Assembly: GCA_026075535.2 (NCBI GenBank) | Contig: AP026543.1 | Coordinates: 3,038,001-3,102,000 of the forward strand | Direction: 5' to 3' | Length of the DNA: 64,000 nt | Source of the DNA: Tricholoma matsutake | Taxonomy: Eukaryota; Basidiomycota; Agaricomycetes; Agaricales; Tricholomataceae | In this document: piece by piece, positions 33,454-45,160 of the stretch | Layout: each line of letters opens with the position of its first letter | How positions within the stretch are numbered: the stretch's first letter is position 1 | The notes under the pieces: model-generated | The model's input: only the letters and a program-made list of their open reading frames with translations | The model's database searches: none | Told to the model about the DNA's origin: nothing | Program-made: the position numbers and the translations under genes

Positions 33454-35964
33454 TGTAAGGGGACTAGGGGGGTGCCCTGTGTGTTTTTCCTATTTTTTAT
33501 GTTTGTCCTATATTTTTCCCCACCTCATTTCCTTCTATTCTTCATTTTCTATGATTTTTCCAGATTTTATTACTAATTTTCCCTTGCTATCATGTTTGTA
33601 CATGTTGACACTTTTATATTTAGAGGCAGAGTACCCCTTCCAACACATACCCCTTGGTATGATGTCATTCGGCAGCCTTGATCCACCTATCTCCGCCTTT
33701 TTCTATTTTTAGGTTATATTTGATTTTTGTTGTCTTCACATATACTGGGCATCAGCAAGGGGATCCTTAGAGTTTTCTCTTCAGATTTCCCTTTGCTAGG
33801 TGTGTCCCCAATGCCTGTATTATGTAGTATAATTTTAACTTTGGATTTCCCTTTGCTAGAGGCTTAGGTTGCCCTTATAGTAGAAAACTCTCCCCTAAGG
33901 CCCAAAAATCGCAAATGCACTGCCCAAGATAGGCAGGTACAGACTGGACGATGCTTCCCAAAGCTCCACAGAGTCCCTACACACCGTTCCAGATAATCTC
34001 GCCTTTATTACGCTGCCATTTTCACCAAACGCGCTCCCTAGCAACATGGACACATCAGAATGCTTTGACATGCTTGAAAGCGACGTTTCCGGAATGCACG
34101 CACAAATCGACTCGCTTAAATCTACAATTGAGAACTTTGTTAGGACCCTCCAGGCTAACCCTACGACCAATAGTTCCCCCTTTATGACTCCAAGTGCACC
34201 CAACAACGACGTTTTGCCAAACGTGTCCACTAAGGAACATGCCCAGATCAAACTGTTCCCCCCCACTGAATTTAATGGTGCACGTGCACAGGGATGTGCA
34301 TTCCTCAATTCCTGTGAGTTATACATTAGTCTCCAGTCGCATCAATTCATCGATGAGGCTGCAAAAATTTATTGGGCCTTCACATACATGAAATCTGAAC
34401 GTGCCTATCTCTATGTGGACCGTATCCTACATCAAACTAAAGAACTCGGTTCTCTACCTTTCTCCACTTGGGGTGACTTTCGAGCTGAGTTCGTACACCA
34501 CTTCTGCCCCCTCAATGAACGCCACTGAGCAGTGACACGACTTGAGTCATCCACTTACCACCAGGGACGTCGATCCGTGGGCGACTATATTGATGAGTTC
34601 AAGGATTTGGTGGACATGGCAGGATATGGGAGTGGGTTACCAGTGGTGGTGAAGTTCCGACGGGGACTCAACCGAGAAATTCAGGACCAGATTGCACAGA
34701 TGTTGGAAGGGTGGCCAGCGGACGATGATATCCTTGCTTGGTATGAAGCTGCTTCACTCTGTGACAAGAACCGACTCACAAATGCGGCGTTTAATGCTGC
34801 ATTCTGTGCTCCAACTACCACTCATACACCCTACACCTTCAATCGAAGCCTCCCCCACCCTAACCCCATTCCTGTTCGTCAAACTCCCACACCAGCCGTC
34901 AATGTCCCAGTACCAATGGATGTTGATGCAGCCTGCAGCCGTGCACGTAAGTTGGATCTCTGCTACCATTGTGGGGAACCTGGACACAGGGCTGGAGCAT
35001 GTCCCCATCATCAGGATATCCGCATGCTCACCCCCGAGGGATGAGATGAACTCCTGCAAGATTTGTTGGCGCTTGTAGATGTTGAGGAAGCAAAGGATCA
35101 AGTTGCAGAGGAGATTAAGTTGGAAGTTGTAGAGGAGCAGGATTTTCCTGTTCACAGCGAGTGAATCATATGCCCTCACTGCCTGTCCATAACCGCTTTG
35201 AAGTCTTGTCAGTTGAATCCCCAGAGAATGAATCCATTTCTGTGACTGCTCCCCTCTCTGACCCTTCGAAGTTGGATAAAGACGTACCTGCTCTCCCCAT
35301 CTCTCCTTCTACTCCACATCCCAAAATTAAATCATGGGAATGTAAACTACCATGCAAGTATATTGTGGCATCCACTCCCTCTGCACATTCCTTAAACCTA
35401 GCCATCGAACTGCAGACGACCGACACTGGACAGATACTCGGTGTCTCTGTGCTCCTGGACTCTGGTGCGACTGGTCTCTTCATCGATTCCCATCTGGTAC
35501 AACAACATCGCCTAAATACTCACTCACTCTCACGTCCGATACCTGTATATAATGTGGATGGATCCCCAAATGAAGCTGGTGCCATCTGAGAGGTTGCAGA
35601 CCTGGTTCTCCATTACAAAGATCATAGTGACCGTGCCCTTTTTGCTGTCACTCAATTAGGAAAGCAAAAGGTGATTTTGGGATATCCATGGCTTCGAGAC
35701 CATAACCCAGAGGTTGACTGGCATACCGGGGAGGTTACCATGAGCCGATGTCCATCCCACTGTCGGACGTGTTTCACAGAAGCCAGGCAAGAACGTCGTG
35801 GACAGAAGGCGGCAATACGACGTACTCAGAAGTGTCGTGCTGGACCCCTGCCTATACCTGAAGTGGAATTGGAAGGGGTTCCTGATCTAATGCTGCACTC
35901 ACAGCTGCAACAGGAAGTGGTGACATCCAGGTGTGTATGCCGCTTGGACAGCTGGGGACAGTTA
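33454..35964 (+). mobile_element. Ty3/Gypsy family B element, 5' LTR to protease
   Basis: Starts TGTAAGGGGACTAGGGG at 33454, with the same LTR-plus-leader as 1831-2405 and 48764/56182. A gag (34046) and protease (to about 35930) follow. The element is interrupted at 35964 by a TIR element and no pol is seen beyond 37376, so it is truncated or rearranged there. Confidence 0.8.
34046..35964 (+). pseudogene. Gypsy B Gag and aspartic protease, broken by TGA stops
   Basis: ATG 34046 (MDTSECFDMLES) opens a gag: coiled N-terminus, then FPPTEFNGARAQGCAFLNSC, AAKIYWAFTYMKSERA and WGDFRAEFVHHFCP. After TGA 34526-34528 it continues with RRSVGDYIDEFKDLV, FRRGLNREIQDQI and the zinc knuckle CYHCGEPGHRAGAC (about 34963-35004). 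After TGAs at 35042 and 35161 comes the protease with LLDSGATGLFID (D-S-G active site, about 35452-35487) and KVILGYPWL. A TGA at 35588-35590 interrupts it again. The homologous position of the first stop in the copy at 57022 is CAA, so both derive from CGA. Product would have been RNA packaging protein and polyprotein processor. Confidence 0.85.
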
Positions 35965-37374
35965 CACTGTCCAAGGTCCGGTCCAGGTTCACCTAAGTGC
36001 TGGACCGGACTGCCTCAGCAGGTTCAGGTCCAGGCAATGAGTGGACCGTGAACCGGGGCCGGACCTGTGAGGACTGGCCCTTGGCCTTGGTGGCTTGGCC
36101 CAGGAGCACTAAATGGAACATCTTACAAATTAATATACCATGTGATTTATGTGTTGGTTCGTTTTCCGAACCGCGCGTCAACAACGGCAGCACCACTGTC
36201 GACGACACCGCCTCCTCCCCTCCTCCTATCCCTAGAACCAACAGCAGATATGGGCCCAAATGACGATAACGTCGTTTGGGCCCCTGGTAATTTTATTTAT
36301 TATTATTATGTTCTATGCTTTTTATTTGATTCAACTAACTTATATTTTTCATTTCTTGTAGGTTTTGATTTATAACAACGAAACGATGCCCAGACGACGA
36401 CAACGGCCACTTACAGGACCACGGAAGCACCCCCAACCACCGTCGTGAGCAACTGCTCGCGGGGTGGGAACGCGTGCAACTACAAATTGGCGAGAGAACG
36501 GCAATGCCGCCACCAGACCAAACGGAATGACAATGGAACAACGAGACGGCGGGATACGAGGGGAGACAACGAGAAGGAGGCAAAGCACACGAATAAAAGG
36601 CCTGAGAGACGTCAAGCTACGTCTCTTGGGCCGTTGGTAAGTTTCTTCTTATTTCATTATTTTGTTACTAACAAACTTTTTTAGGTACTAACTAGAACTG
36701 CTGACGACGATGACTGGACGACGATGCCAGTACCCGCCACACAGCAGGGTGGATCGCGGGTGCTCGACGCCGAACCAGGGGATAATGACGATAGGAGAAC
36801 CAGGACCGGGACAACGACAACGACAACAGGGACGGGGACGGGGACCACGACGAAATGGGCAGGGACGCAGGGACGACAACGACGAGGAAGAGGGTACAGC
36901 AACGATGCACAGGACGATCCAAGCACCCCACCCCACCGCTGCGAGCTGCTGCTCGCGTGGTGGATTGCAGGTGGTCGATGACAAACAGGGGCCCAACGGC
37001 AACCAGGACGACGACCCTGGCACCCGTGCCACTGCGAGCGACTGTTCACATCGCGGAAAGTGGGTGCTAATGGATGACCTTTTTTTTTGTTTTAATATTG
37101 TTGTGCTGCCCCTCGCGTTTGTGTGAGGGGGGTTAATTGTATCTTTTCTTTTTCAGTGTTTCTTTGACTATCTCCGACCATATTTCACCAATTTGACTGT
37201 TTTTTTTTTCTCAAAACAAATGTTTCTGCTTACTTGGGTTCCCAAGCCACACGTAGCAGCACAATATGTGCTGTTGCACAACTAACACTCATTTTTGAAA
37301 CTTTACAGGTAAAAAATGTCTTTTAGCAGGTCGGACCCAGTCTGGACCTGGACTGGACCGGACCTTGGACAGTG
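35965..37374. mobile_element. 1.4-kb non-autonomous TIR element, CACTG termini, in Gypsy B
   Basis: Begins CACTGTCCAAGGTCCGG at 35965 and ends with the exact complement at 37374; 22 terminal bases match. Flanked by TA on both sides (35963-35964, 37375-37376). Further copies of GGTCCGGTCCAG-like words lie just inside both ends, as subterminal repeats. The interior is GC-rich and non-coding: a GGGCCCAAA...TTTGGGCCC hairpin (36253-36284), GT...AG intron-like stretches, and palindromes at 36444-36461 and 36941-36956. No transposase is encoded. CACT termini with a 2-bp duplication suggest a CACTA-like family mobilised in trans. Confidence 0.7.
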
Positions 37375-37376
37375 TA

Positions 37377-38546
37377 GCCCGGACAGTGTTTCATGCACCG
37401 TTCCTTGTGTAATGAGTATGGTCGAAGAATGATGTTCCTCAACGATCTGTAACATTCCCATGCATTTACACACGGTCTTGGCGTTTCGGACCCTCTCCAT
37501 GATGCTCATCCGCAGACGTCAAAACTTATCTCTTTCGTTCTATGGCACTCCCTCTCCCTTTGCCTTGCTTAGGAACAAGGCATTTCGTCGTTTTCGGGAT
37601 GCAAGTGTCTCGACGACACGGCTCTAAACGATGTATTCCCTCGTTGACCTCGATCTCTACGGCCTCACTCACAGTTCTTCGAGGTAGTCGGCCTCGCTTT
37701 CCCTCGTTCAGGAGATCCATAACGCTGGAAGGGACATTGGTGCACGAGGTCTTGCCTAATAAGTATGTGGCCTGTCTCGGTTATGGTGGGTGGCATTGGG
37801 CTGACCAATGATCACTAACTCGCTTTGTCGAGGAAAGGCTATCCTCAACATTTGTCAGTCTTTTCTGGTTCTCTTCTGGGTTCAGCGTACGATTTATGTG
37901 TTCCTTTGCAATTACAGATATTATAGGACATTCGTCTCCCTCTGCCGTACCAACCTCGACATTTGTAAACGATGATCTCCTCCACGAGGGCGCTTTCAGA
38001 TGGTCGAGCTTGTGTTGCTTGAGTGATGCCACCTCCATCAGCGAGGCATTTTGTACGGATATACCCAGCAACGTCCTTGTGTGCTCGTCCATTGATGAGC
38101 AGTCGTGCGTCGTCGGCCAAGCCACCTGCTCTGTAATCGCAAGTGTTTCACGACGTGTTTTCCCAGGAGAATATTCTCCACTGGCCATCGTCGAAAATGA
38201 TATTCGAGTTGCCATGACCGAAGTAATTGAGGTCATGGTTTTTGGCTAGCACCGTTTCAATCTCAAGCACAATCCTTGAACGGGTTCTTTGGTGTCTCGA
38301 TTGAAAAACCCGAATTTAGTCCGATTGTAATAAAGTCCCTTACTAGCTTTGCACTAGAAACTGCTGTGAGATCATTTCGAGCAGCTTTCCATGCCGTGCG
38401 AAGGACAATCGCGCGAAGTCTCAGACATCGGCAGCCCAACTGGGTTTATCCAGAACATCGACTGAACATTACATATCTAACAAGTATACCGACGATAGCT
38501 CCATGTGATTCTTCCCCCTATCCTTGATGCCCAATCCATGGATCAC
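37377..38546. other. Host island 2, unassigned stretch
   Basis: Composition resembles host DNA (CpG-rich). Overlapping open frames on both strands (plus 37896-38249, plus 38276-38527, minus 37781-38236) give no recognisable protein and no convincing exon chain. A gene may be present but I cannot support one. Confidence 0.4.
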
Positions 38547-39011
38547 TCATAGTCCACCACGCAGCGCGAGCACTAGATGTAGTACAGAGCCCGCAGTAAT
38601 GTTAAAATCCTTCGCAGTCTTGTCGTCTGGTCTAGATGACAAATCAACCTAGTTGATGTGAAGTACGAAGACGAGACTTACAGCTGCCGTCCACCAAATA
38701 TGAGTCGTTGCTGCGGGGGCGGGACACCCGACTGCTCCTCTACTTTCTCTTTGATCCGTGTAATCTGAAGCAACGCCCGCCAGTCGGAGCCTGATCATAT
38801 GAGAAACCGTGGGTCATACCTTATCATCAGCGTCAATATCGAGCTCTATCTGAATTGACAGAACTGCGATTAGTAATCGATCCTGGATTACTTGCACTGA
38901 ACCAAGAGATCCACCTCTTTGCCTGTAAGTGTCTGATGGGCGATTAGATGAGTGAAACGCGTTCAAGACTTTCATCGATGAGATTGTAATCGCCTTGACT
39001 TTAATCAACAT
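38547..39011 (-). CDS. NEDD8: NEDD8/Rub1 ubiquitin-like modifier, 5 exons
   Basis: Exons: 39011-38994, 38932-38915, 38849-38820, 38764-38682, 38631-38547; 234 nt, 77 aa. The spliced protein is collinear with NEDD8 over its whole length: [56 protein letters not shown] and [12 protein letters not shown], followed by one extra Leu that must be removed to expose Gly76. NEDD8 is activated by the Ula1/Uba3 E1 and Ubc12 and conjugated to cullins, switching on SCF-type ubiquitin ligases. The first two exons are only 18 nt each. Intron 1 begins GC rather than GT (AAG|GCGATT), a GC-AG intron; introns 2-5 are GT-AG. The frame is intact. Confidence 0.95.
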
Positions 39012-40089
39012 GATGGATTCAGAATAAACTCAGATCCAAACTGAGAGAGAGACGCGTGGGTCAGAGGAAAGAGAGCTAAGTCGGACTCCGATGGTGAAAA
39101 GCGGATTCGAGAGGTAGTCACCGTCGTGACAATCATCGTGACTTCGGACGACAAAGATCTAAGACCTTGTAACTGGTTTGTCTAAATGGCGTTTGTACCA
39201 GAACAAACCGTCTTTCAGCACTGATCCGATATGGAAAACGCATCTACCTTGGCACTAGATGCAAGTGTGCAAAACCAATTCACCTTCGGATTTTTTGACT
39301 TATGTATGACCATTGACCACGGGATGAAATGTCGTTAACACCACTTTCTCACTCATACGCGATACCTTTGGTCTGTCCATCATCCTTGAGGTCAACACGT
39401 TGGCTTTATTGCTGAGTCACGTCCGTATTTACCGTTTCCCAAGTCTCGTCGCTGATTGATCTCCAGTGCCCAAGTTTTGGACATCTTGCTGAAATTTCAT
39501 GGGTATACTGTGATAATCGATAAAGTCTCGTCCGTGTACATCAAACGTGATGCAAATCATGGAAAAGATGGACTTAGAACGAGACAACCAAACTGGGCTG
39601 GGAGTCAGGGAACTTGTCGCTACCTTTGGGATTAAATATACTGAACAATTACTATGGACATCATGACCATTGACAGTTATTGTTACTACTTCGTGTGTGT
39701 ATGTGAGTAAGTAAGTGTTAGACAGCATGCGCAGGGGTCTCGGACGTCGACTCTCGATGGGCTCGGGTTTTTCTTCATCTGATGTTGCATTCATGAGGAG
39801 GTTAGGCCCTTGCAACATGATAAACGTCTGAGAGTGAACGGTGAACGCCTGATACTTACTACAATATTGCAACCGAGATCACCACGAGCCTTGCATGAGC
39901 CCGTTCAAAACCGATTACAGTGATCAAGGCTCACAAAACAGCTTCCCTTGGCTGGGCCGCTGGTGTCAATCCCATTACTGTACTAGACTAGAGACGCGCG
40001 GAGTATGGGATATTTTGAAGTCCGTAAAGCGCCGATTCAAGTCGATCAAGCCTCAGTTTCATCCTACACCTATTGCTTCTTGACTTCTC
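39012..40089. other. Region between NEDD8 and SAP18
   Basis: A minus-strand frame 39429-39872 and neighbouring exon-like pieces (for example GT-AG boundaries around 39499-39520) hint at a small gene, but no protein family is recognised. 39895-40083 on the plus strand is probably 5' UTR or spacer of SAP18. Confidence 0.4.
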
Positions 40090-41137
40090 ATGGATCTCGA
40101 CTCCACGACTCCAGCTGGACAACCTATAGTCTCCAGAGAGAAGGTAAGTCTCTGTAGATGGAATTGTATGAGTAACGTTTACACGGAGTTTGTTCTAGAC
40201 CGCGCCGTTTCTTATTCGTACTTTCGTGAAGATAGGAAGCTTTCACCGACTCTCTCTTTTCGAGGACGGGACACTGCCAACTACTGATGAACAGCAACTT
40301 TTCACTTGGTACAGTTGACTATTTACAAACAAGTATTCTCACTTACACTCGTTTATTATTTACAGGAAAGATGCAACTCTTCGGGAGGTCCTGACGGCTC
40401 TTCGTAACACTGCCCCTGCCGTTCCAGAATACCGCCACCCACTCGCCCGTTTCTCATTCCGAACTGTCTACGCGGACCCTGGTAACAAAGGCCGTTTCTC
40501 TCAAAAAGACCTTGGAATGGTCTACTCCCGCGATATCCTTGGGGAGCCAGGTTCAGTGAACGTCACTGCTCCTCGCCTACGTGAAGACATAGATGGCGAG
40601 AACCGTGAGCCTAGCGAACGCGAAAAAGAGGAACGCACGCTTGAAGAACTGCGATTTGTACCAGGCGACTACCTTCTCATCGCTGTCTTGCTGCCCAAGA
40701 ATGTTACAGTGCCTACTGAGATTTCAATCAAAGGATCAGCGGGCCCAGGTGCGACCATGTCTAATGGATGGAGAGGTACAGGGGGCACCTCCGGCAGAGG
40801 AGATGGTGGTTGGGGTGGTTCTCTTGCTCCTGGATCCGGACCGGGAGCTGGGCGGGGTGGTGGACATTGGCGAGGCGATTCGAACCCAGCGTCTGGTCAT
40901 CGAGGTAGAGGAGGACGAGCGGGAGCAGACCTCGGCTTCAGGGAGGGCGGCAGGGATAGAGATAGAGATAGAGATAGAGACGGTGACAGAGTGGACAGGC
41001 GTGTTCCGCCTCCTCGACGCGAATCACCACCTGCGAGGGGTAGAGGAGGCTGGGGTGACCGACGAGGTGGAAGGGATAGGGTTTCCTTTTCACGGTCGCG
41101 CTCTCGTTCCAGGACTCCACCGAGGAGGAGACGATAA
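40090..41137 (+). CDS. SAP18: SAP18-like Sin3/ASAP complex subunit with RGG/RS tail, 3 exons
   Basis: Exons 40090-40143, 40199-40308, 40366-41137; 311 aa. Residues about 15-190 give the SAP18 ubiquitin-like fold: TAPFLIRTFVKIGSFH, DEQQLFTWKDATLREVLTAL, RHPLARFSFRTVYAD, GRFSQKDLGMVYSRD, and FVPGDYLLIAVLLPK. SAP18 works in the Sin3-HDAC corepressor and, with RNPS1 and Acinus, in the exon-junction-associated ASAP complex. Human SAP18 is about 150-170 residues; here a 110-residue tail follows, with Gly/Arg-rich repeats, an RDRDRDRDRD run and SFSRSRSRSRTPPRRRR at the end, typical of RNA-binding and splicing proteins. Both introns are 55-57 bp and GT-AG. Frame intact. Confidence 0.93.
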
Positions 41138-41550
41138 GGAGGAGTAACGTTCTCGTGAGCGTGTTTTGGCAGCGTTCTCTATCCCGTGTTTCTAGGTTCT
41201 GTTCTGCAGTATCTCTCGTATTCATCTAAACCGAGATCGCTGTCTTTTACCTGTTTTTGGTTGGAAGATGTGTTGTAATCCACTGGCAGCACTCCTTTAT
41301 AGACCATAGGTGTGAAGTTCATCCATTTTGCTTTTTCAGATTCAAGTGGTCGGGAGGAAGGTATCCTCCTCACCGATCGCGAAATTGCATTATACCATTC
41401 CTAATGATAAAGCCTAAAGGCCCATGATCAAGCTCAGCTTTATCTCGCCATGTTCAAAGCACAAAGAAACCGGCGCGGCGCATGACGGCAAGTCACATGA
41501 TGCTATTAAACGCGCTTATCACATGATGGTGAACCTCCGTCAGTGCCACC
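41138..41550. other. Intergenic region
   Basis: SAP18 3' flank and upstream region of the P-loop gene; nothing specific seen. Confidence 0.5.
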
Positions 41551-43164
41551 ATGGACCCAACGAGTTCTTTATCTGAAGGCTTCTCTCATTTGTCTGTGAG
41601 CGATCTAAAGACGTTGCATGAGGCCATATTCCGAGATGCTAATCGAACACTGACTCAAGTATCACGCGAGCGCGATCTTTGGACTGAAGACGATCACAAG
41701 GCCCTCGATGCGGCGATCATGAAGACATTCAGCGCTAACAGGAGGCATAATGAGGAGCCAGATTTAGCTTCACTACTTTTTAACATCACTGTTGGAGACA
41801 AGAGACTCATGACTCTTCTGCCGGATGAAGCGGAGGACCTGCTTACGCGCCAACCGTCCATCAATGCGGTGTTACAGAAAGCATGGAAAGATGGATCATT
41901 CAAAGAAGTTCGGCAGTTAGGTGAGTTTTGTGTGCTGCGCAACCTCCTTTCGAGCCCTTAACCATCATCGAAGCAATCCTCTGGCCTGTGGTGCGAGAAG
42001 CTCGTAGGTGGTTCTCTGCGTTCTTGTAATTGGGATTGGTGACGACAGCTAGGGTAGCGATAAGGCGCCATCTACTGCCCAACGAGGATGTCGAACTGAC
42101 CGGTGCGTAATTGATACATCTGTTGTGGTGGTTCATGACGGCTTATTCCATGGACGCGATTCTCTAGAGAAAGGTGTGTTTATTCTAGCTCTTGTTTTGC
42201 TTAGCTAACCCTATTTTCGAAGCTCTGCGGTCCGCCTGGCGTGATAGTTACTTGGGAAATAATCATCAACTTCTGTTCGCCAATATTAACGCAATCCCAC
42301 AAACAGAAAAAGCTTATTCTAACCAAATCGCCATCGTTCAGAGCTCCGGTACGGGAAAATCTCGCATGGTCCACGAGCAAACGAACCTGGTCTTCACCAT
42401 TCCGTTTAATCTACGAGAAAAGGGCGACAATCAAGGTCCTTACTTTGTTTTTCGAATTCCTTGGATGCTTCTGATGTACGAACGCAGACCTGGCCTTCCC
42501 CATCCCCGACAATGCTGTCCATGACTACCTCGTCACAGCCTCTCTATCGGATGATCAGCACATTCTGAAAACCAATTATCTAAAGTTTTTCGGTAGTCTG
42601 TTCACGGAAGTTGATGGCGAGCTGGAGAAATGCGTGGGAGATTTGAGGAAGAAGCAAATCAGAACCGCTGAGGATTTAGCCAAGTGGTGGTCATGTCACC
42701 TAGAAGGCATACGCACAGGATTATACAAAGCGGTGATTGATGGTGCAACTCAGCCCATTCAGGTGCGTGTCTGTGAAGACGGCAAGGAATATCACAGTTA
42801 GCCATTGCGTTGGCAGATCCTTCCTGAAATCAAGAGGAGACATGAAGAGTTACTCGCGAAGCGTCGATCGAAACCCGAAGGCTCCGAGGATTCCGATGAC
42901 ACACATTACGATGTGAAGACGGTTATTGAGTTTGCCGCGGCGGAATCAGCAAGAGTCGCACTCGGACAAGTCATTCGTAAGCTGGACCGCTGGGCTGGGT
43001 CGCACCGTATCAAACTCATAATCTACTTCGACGAAGCACACCCTCTCACCAAGGTGATGCCCAAGAACGACGACGAGAAGACGCTTTATGATTATCTATG
43101 TTCAAGACTACTTAATATCTACATCCCACTACCTCATGCCTACCTCATGCCCACCAGATGTTAA
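41551..43164 (+). pseudogene. N-terminal half of a Crinkler-associated P-loop ATPase gene
   Basis: Starts at ATG 41551 (MDPTSSLSEGFSHLS). A probable intron runs from about 41919 to 42220. The next exon holds SYLGNNHQLLFANINAI and the Walker A VQSSGTGKSRMVHE (about 42325-42375). Introns follow at about 42436-42487 and 42761-42816, each preserving phase. Walker B is KLIIYFDEAHPL (about 43010-43050). The protein then runs into non-homologous sequence and stops at 43164. I recognise this as a large Agaricomycete family linked to Crinkler/RHS-type effector ATPases, normally about 700-900 aa. The missing C-terminal half appears on the opposite strand at 43611-45160. Cellular role unknown. Confidence 0.7.
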
Positions 43165-43610
43165 CCTCATACTTAGCCCCTGCAACCTGCAACCCTACTC
43201 AATATTGTTGAACCAATCCTAGGCATCTCAAATGCATGTATCTGAAAGGTGTCGGAGCCTTTGTATGAGGCCGAAGGTGAGAGGTGATGGGAGTCGAGGA
43301 TGATCGAGAGCCGTCACAGGCGCTCGAAGGTATTCTAAGGGCTTCGAAAGGTTTCAGACAAAGTCGGAGAGGGTCGACGACTTCGAAGAAGAGGTATCTC
43401 GACGCAAATGCTCTTCCATTGATGGCGGCTTCTCTCACTTCAGACCTGATCGAGACCACGAAAAACTTGAAACATACATCTGAATTTATGTTATACACCC
43501 ATCGTCATTCCAACTGTATTATTTTGAGTCACTGACCAGCGCACCACATCGTCGGTAGGAAACATTTATGGTTTCAAGGGAGCTGGAATAACAACATTAA
43601 AAACACTAAG
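43165..43610. other. Spacer between the two gene halves
   Basis: No gene. A short repetition of CCTCATGCC near 43131-43150 and ordinary sequence otherwise; one rearrangement breakpoint should lie here or just left of it. Confidence 0.4.
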
Positions 43611-45160
43611 CTACATTTGATTCCCAACCCGAAAATACTCCCTCTCTGGTGGAACAGGACCATGAAGGATATCGTCATGTTCAACCCAGTGATAACAATC
43701 CTCACCCCTATTCCAAAATGGTTTCATCCGTCGCACTGCTTTGAGTGTTTGGACATCTTTACGTGGATGCTCTCCGAGGAAGTCACGAGAACTCAACAGG
43801 AGTGCATACGACGCTTTGTGGGCGGTATCGATGCCGCGGTATACTGTTGGGGAGCAACCATACGCGAATATATTGTATCTGGCGTGTCCTTCTTTGGGGT
43901 GGTGTCGCTCGCCATGACGAGGGATGTACATCTTGGATGGTGTTGCGTGAACTTGATCTCCCTGGATCGGCGGTGGAGTCCGAGGTCGGAGGTCGGATTC
44001 CTTGGATGACGACGAAGAGTACTTGTCTGGCTTATATTTAGTGGCGATCTTGGCTTCCTCAGGAGGGTTGACTTGTACTCCTAGCTCCATGATTAAGCTG
44101 ACGTACGGCCGGTAAGAAGTGGGTATTGACCATGTGCGCATTTCTCTAATGCTTTCGGGAAAAAATTGAAGTCGGCTTGATCGATAGAGTATTTAGCGAT
44201 AGCACCGCTGCGTTTTCGATGCTTAAACTGAATAAGCACACCAGTCATGACATGCTCGCACAGCTGAGTGTTCCACAAGAGGACAGGTAAAATACAGTCG
44301 ACGCTGCGTTCGCCGTTTCGACACATGATCGCCATGTGACGGATGAAAGCTACCCATGCAGCGGTAGAAGTTGTGCCAGCGTCGTCTGCCATTTTCCCAA
44401 AGTGAGTGAAGCAGATAAGAGCGTCCTTGAATGCCTCTCTAAACGAGATTCCTTCAACATTATCCGGGGTGCTGTCAAGAACCATATCTGCACACTCGTC
44501 GCTGTACAACATTTTGACGAGGGTTATAAGACCTTAGACGACAGCCAGCACTGAAATTGGGAGGAATCTTCTTGTGGGGATCACTTTTGTCCAGCTCGAC
44601 AGCGCGATGGTAGGCATCGAGGAGAAGTTGACGACCAGTAAGCTCACCCAGTTCTCCACGGTCAAGCAAGCCAGTTTCGAGAATATTTGTAAGCGTTTCG
44701 ACTACCATAAACGGATTTTGCGCCCTCCACATCCAAAGTTGCTGGGCGGCAGCCTCGGCAAGAAGGGGTTCGGAAGGATATCCAGACCACAAGTACTCTC
44801 GGTGATCAGGAATAGAATATGCAAACCGCATATGGCTCTCGACTAGACCAGCCTCTTCGATTTGCGCTTTTTCACGACGAGGCTCAAAGTCCAGTGACAA
44901 TTGAATGTCTAGAACTGCCATCCGTGCAGCACGTGAGAAAATGTCGTAACTAGAGTCGATCTCGCGAGAAGCAACAAGCTTTGCGCGTGCCAATTCCAAG
45001 ATTTGTGTATGGAGCTGCGCTATCTCTCGATTTTTGCCAAGTCTCGCTGCATCAACAAATAGGTTACGTAAAGACCCTTAACCTGTCTTTGAGCAAACTT
45101 AAGAATTTCGTGTGCTAGAACTGTGCCAGTCACATTTCTATCACAAACCACGTCTTTTCC
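43611..45160 (-). pseudogene. C-terminal half of the same P-loop family, opposite strand
   Basis: From about 45060 leftwards: LRNLFVDAARLGKNREIAQL, DFEPRREKAQIEEAGLVESH, LWSGYPSEPLLAEAAAQQLW, LLDRGELGELTGRQLLLDAY, then (after an intron near 44540) CADMVLDSTPDNVEG, FKDALICFTHFGKMADDAGT, LPVLLWNTQLCEHVM, and (after 44110) RPYVSLIMELGVQ, RYNIFAYGCSPTVYRG, LLSSRDFLGEHPRKDVQTL and VRRMKPFW. This is the order expected for the downstream half of the gene whose upstream half lies on the plus strand at 41551-43164. It is not a complete gene itself, lacking the ATPase domain. Confidence 0.65.

Noticed and set aside
36445..37126. Arg/Thr/Gly-rich frames inside the 1.4-kb TIR element
   Set aside because: Composition-driven frames in GC-rich non-coding DNA; no start context or homology.
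35957..37384. 8-bp duplication GGGACAGT/CGGACAGT around the 1.4-kb element
   Set aside because: GGACAGT is also part of the TIR itself and the right copy is offset by three bases; the symmetrical TA reading is simpler.
37781..38527. Possible genes between the TIR element and NEDD8
   Set aside because: Frames on both strands are of similar length and none shows a recognisable domain or consistent exon chain.
39429..39872. 147-codon minus-strand frame
   Set aside because: Intron-like sequence splits it and the predicted peptide has no recognisable family; left as unassigned.
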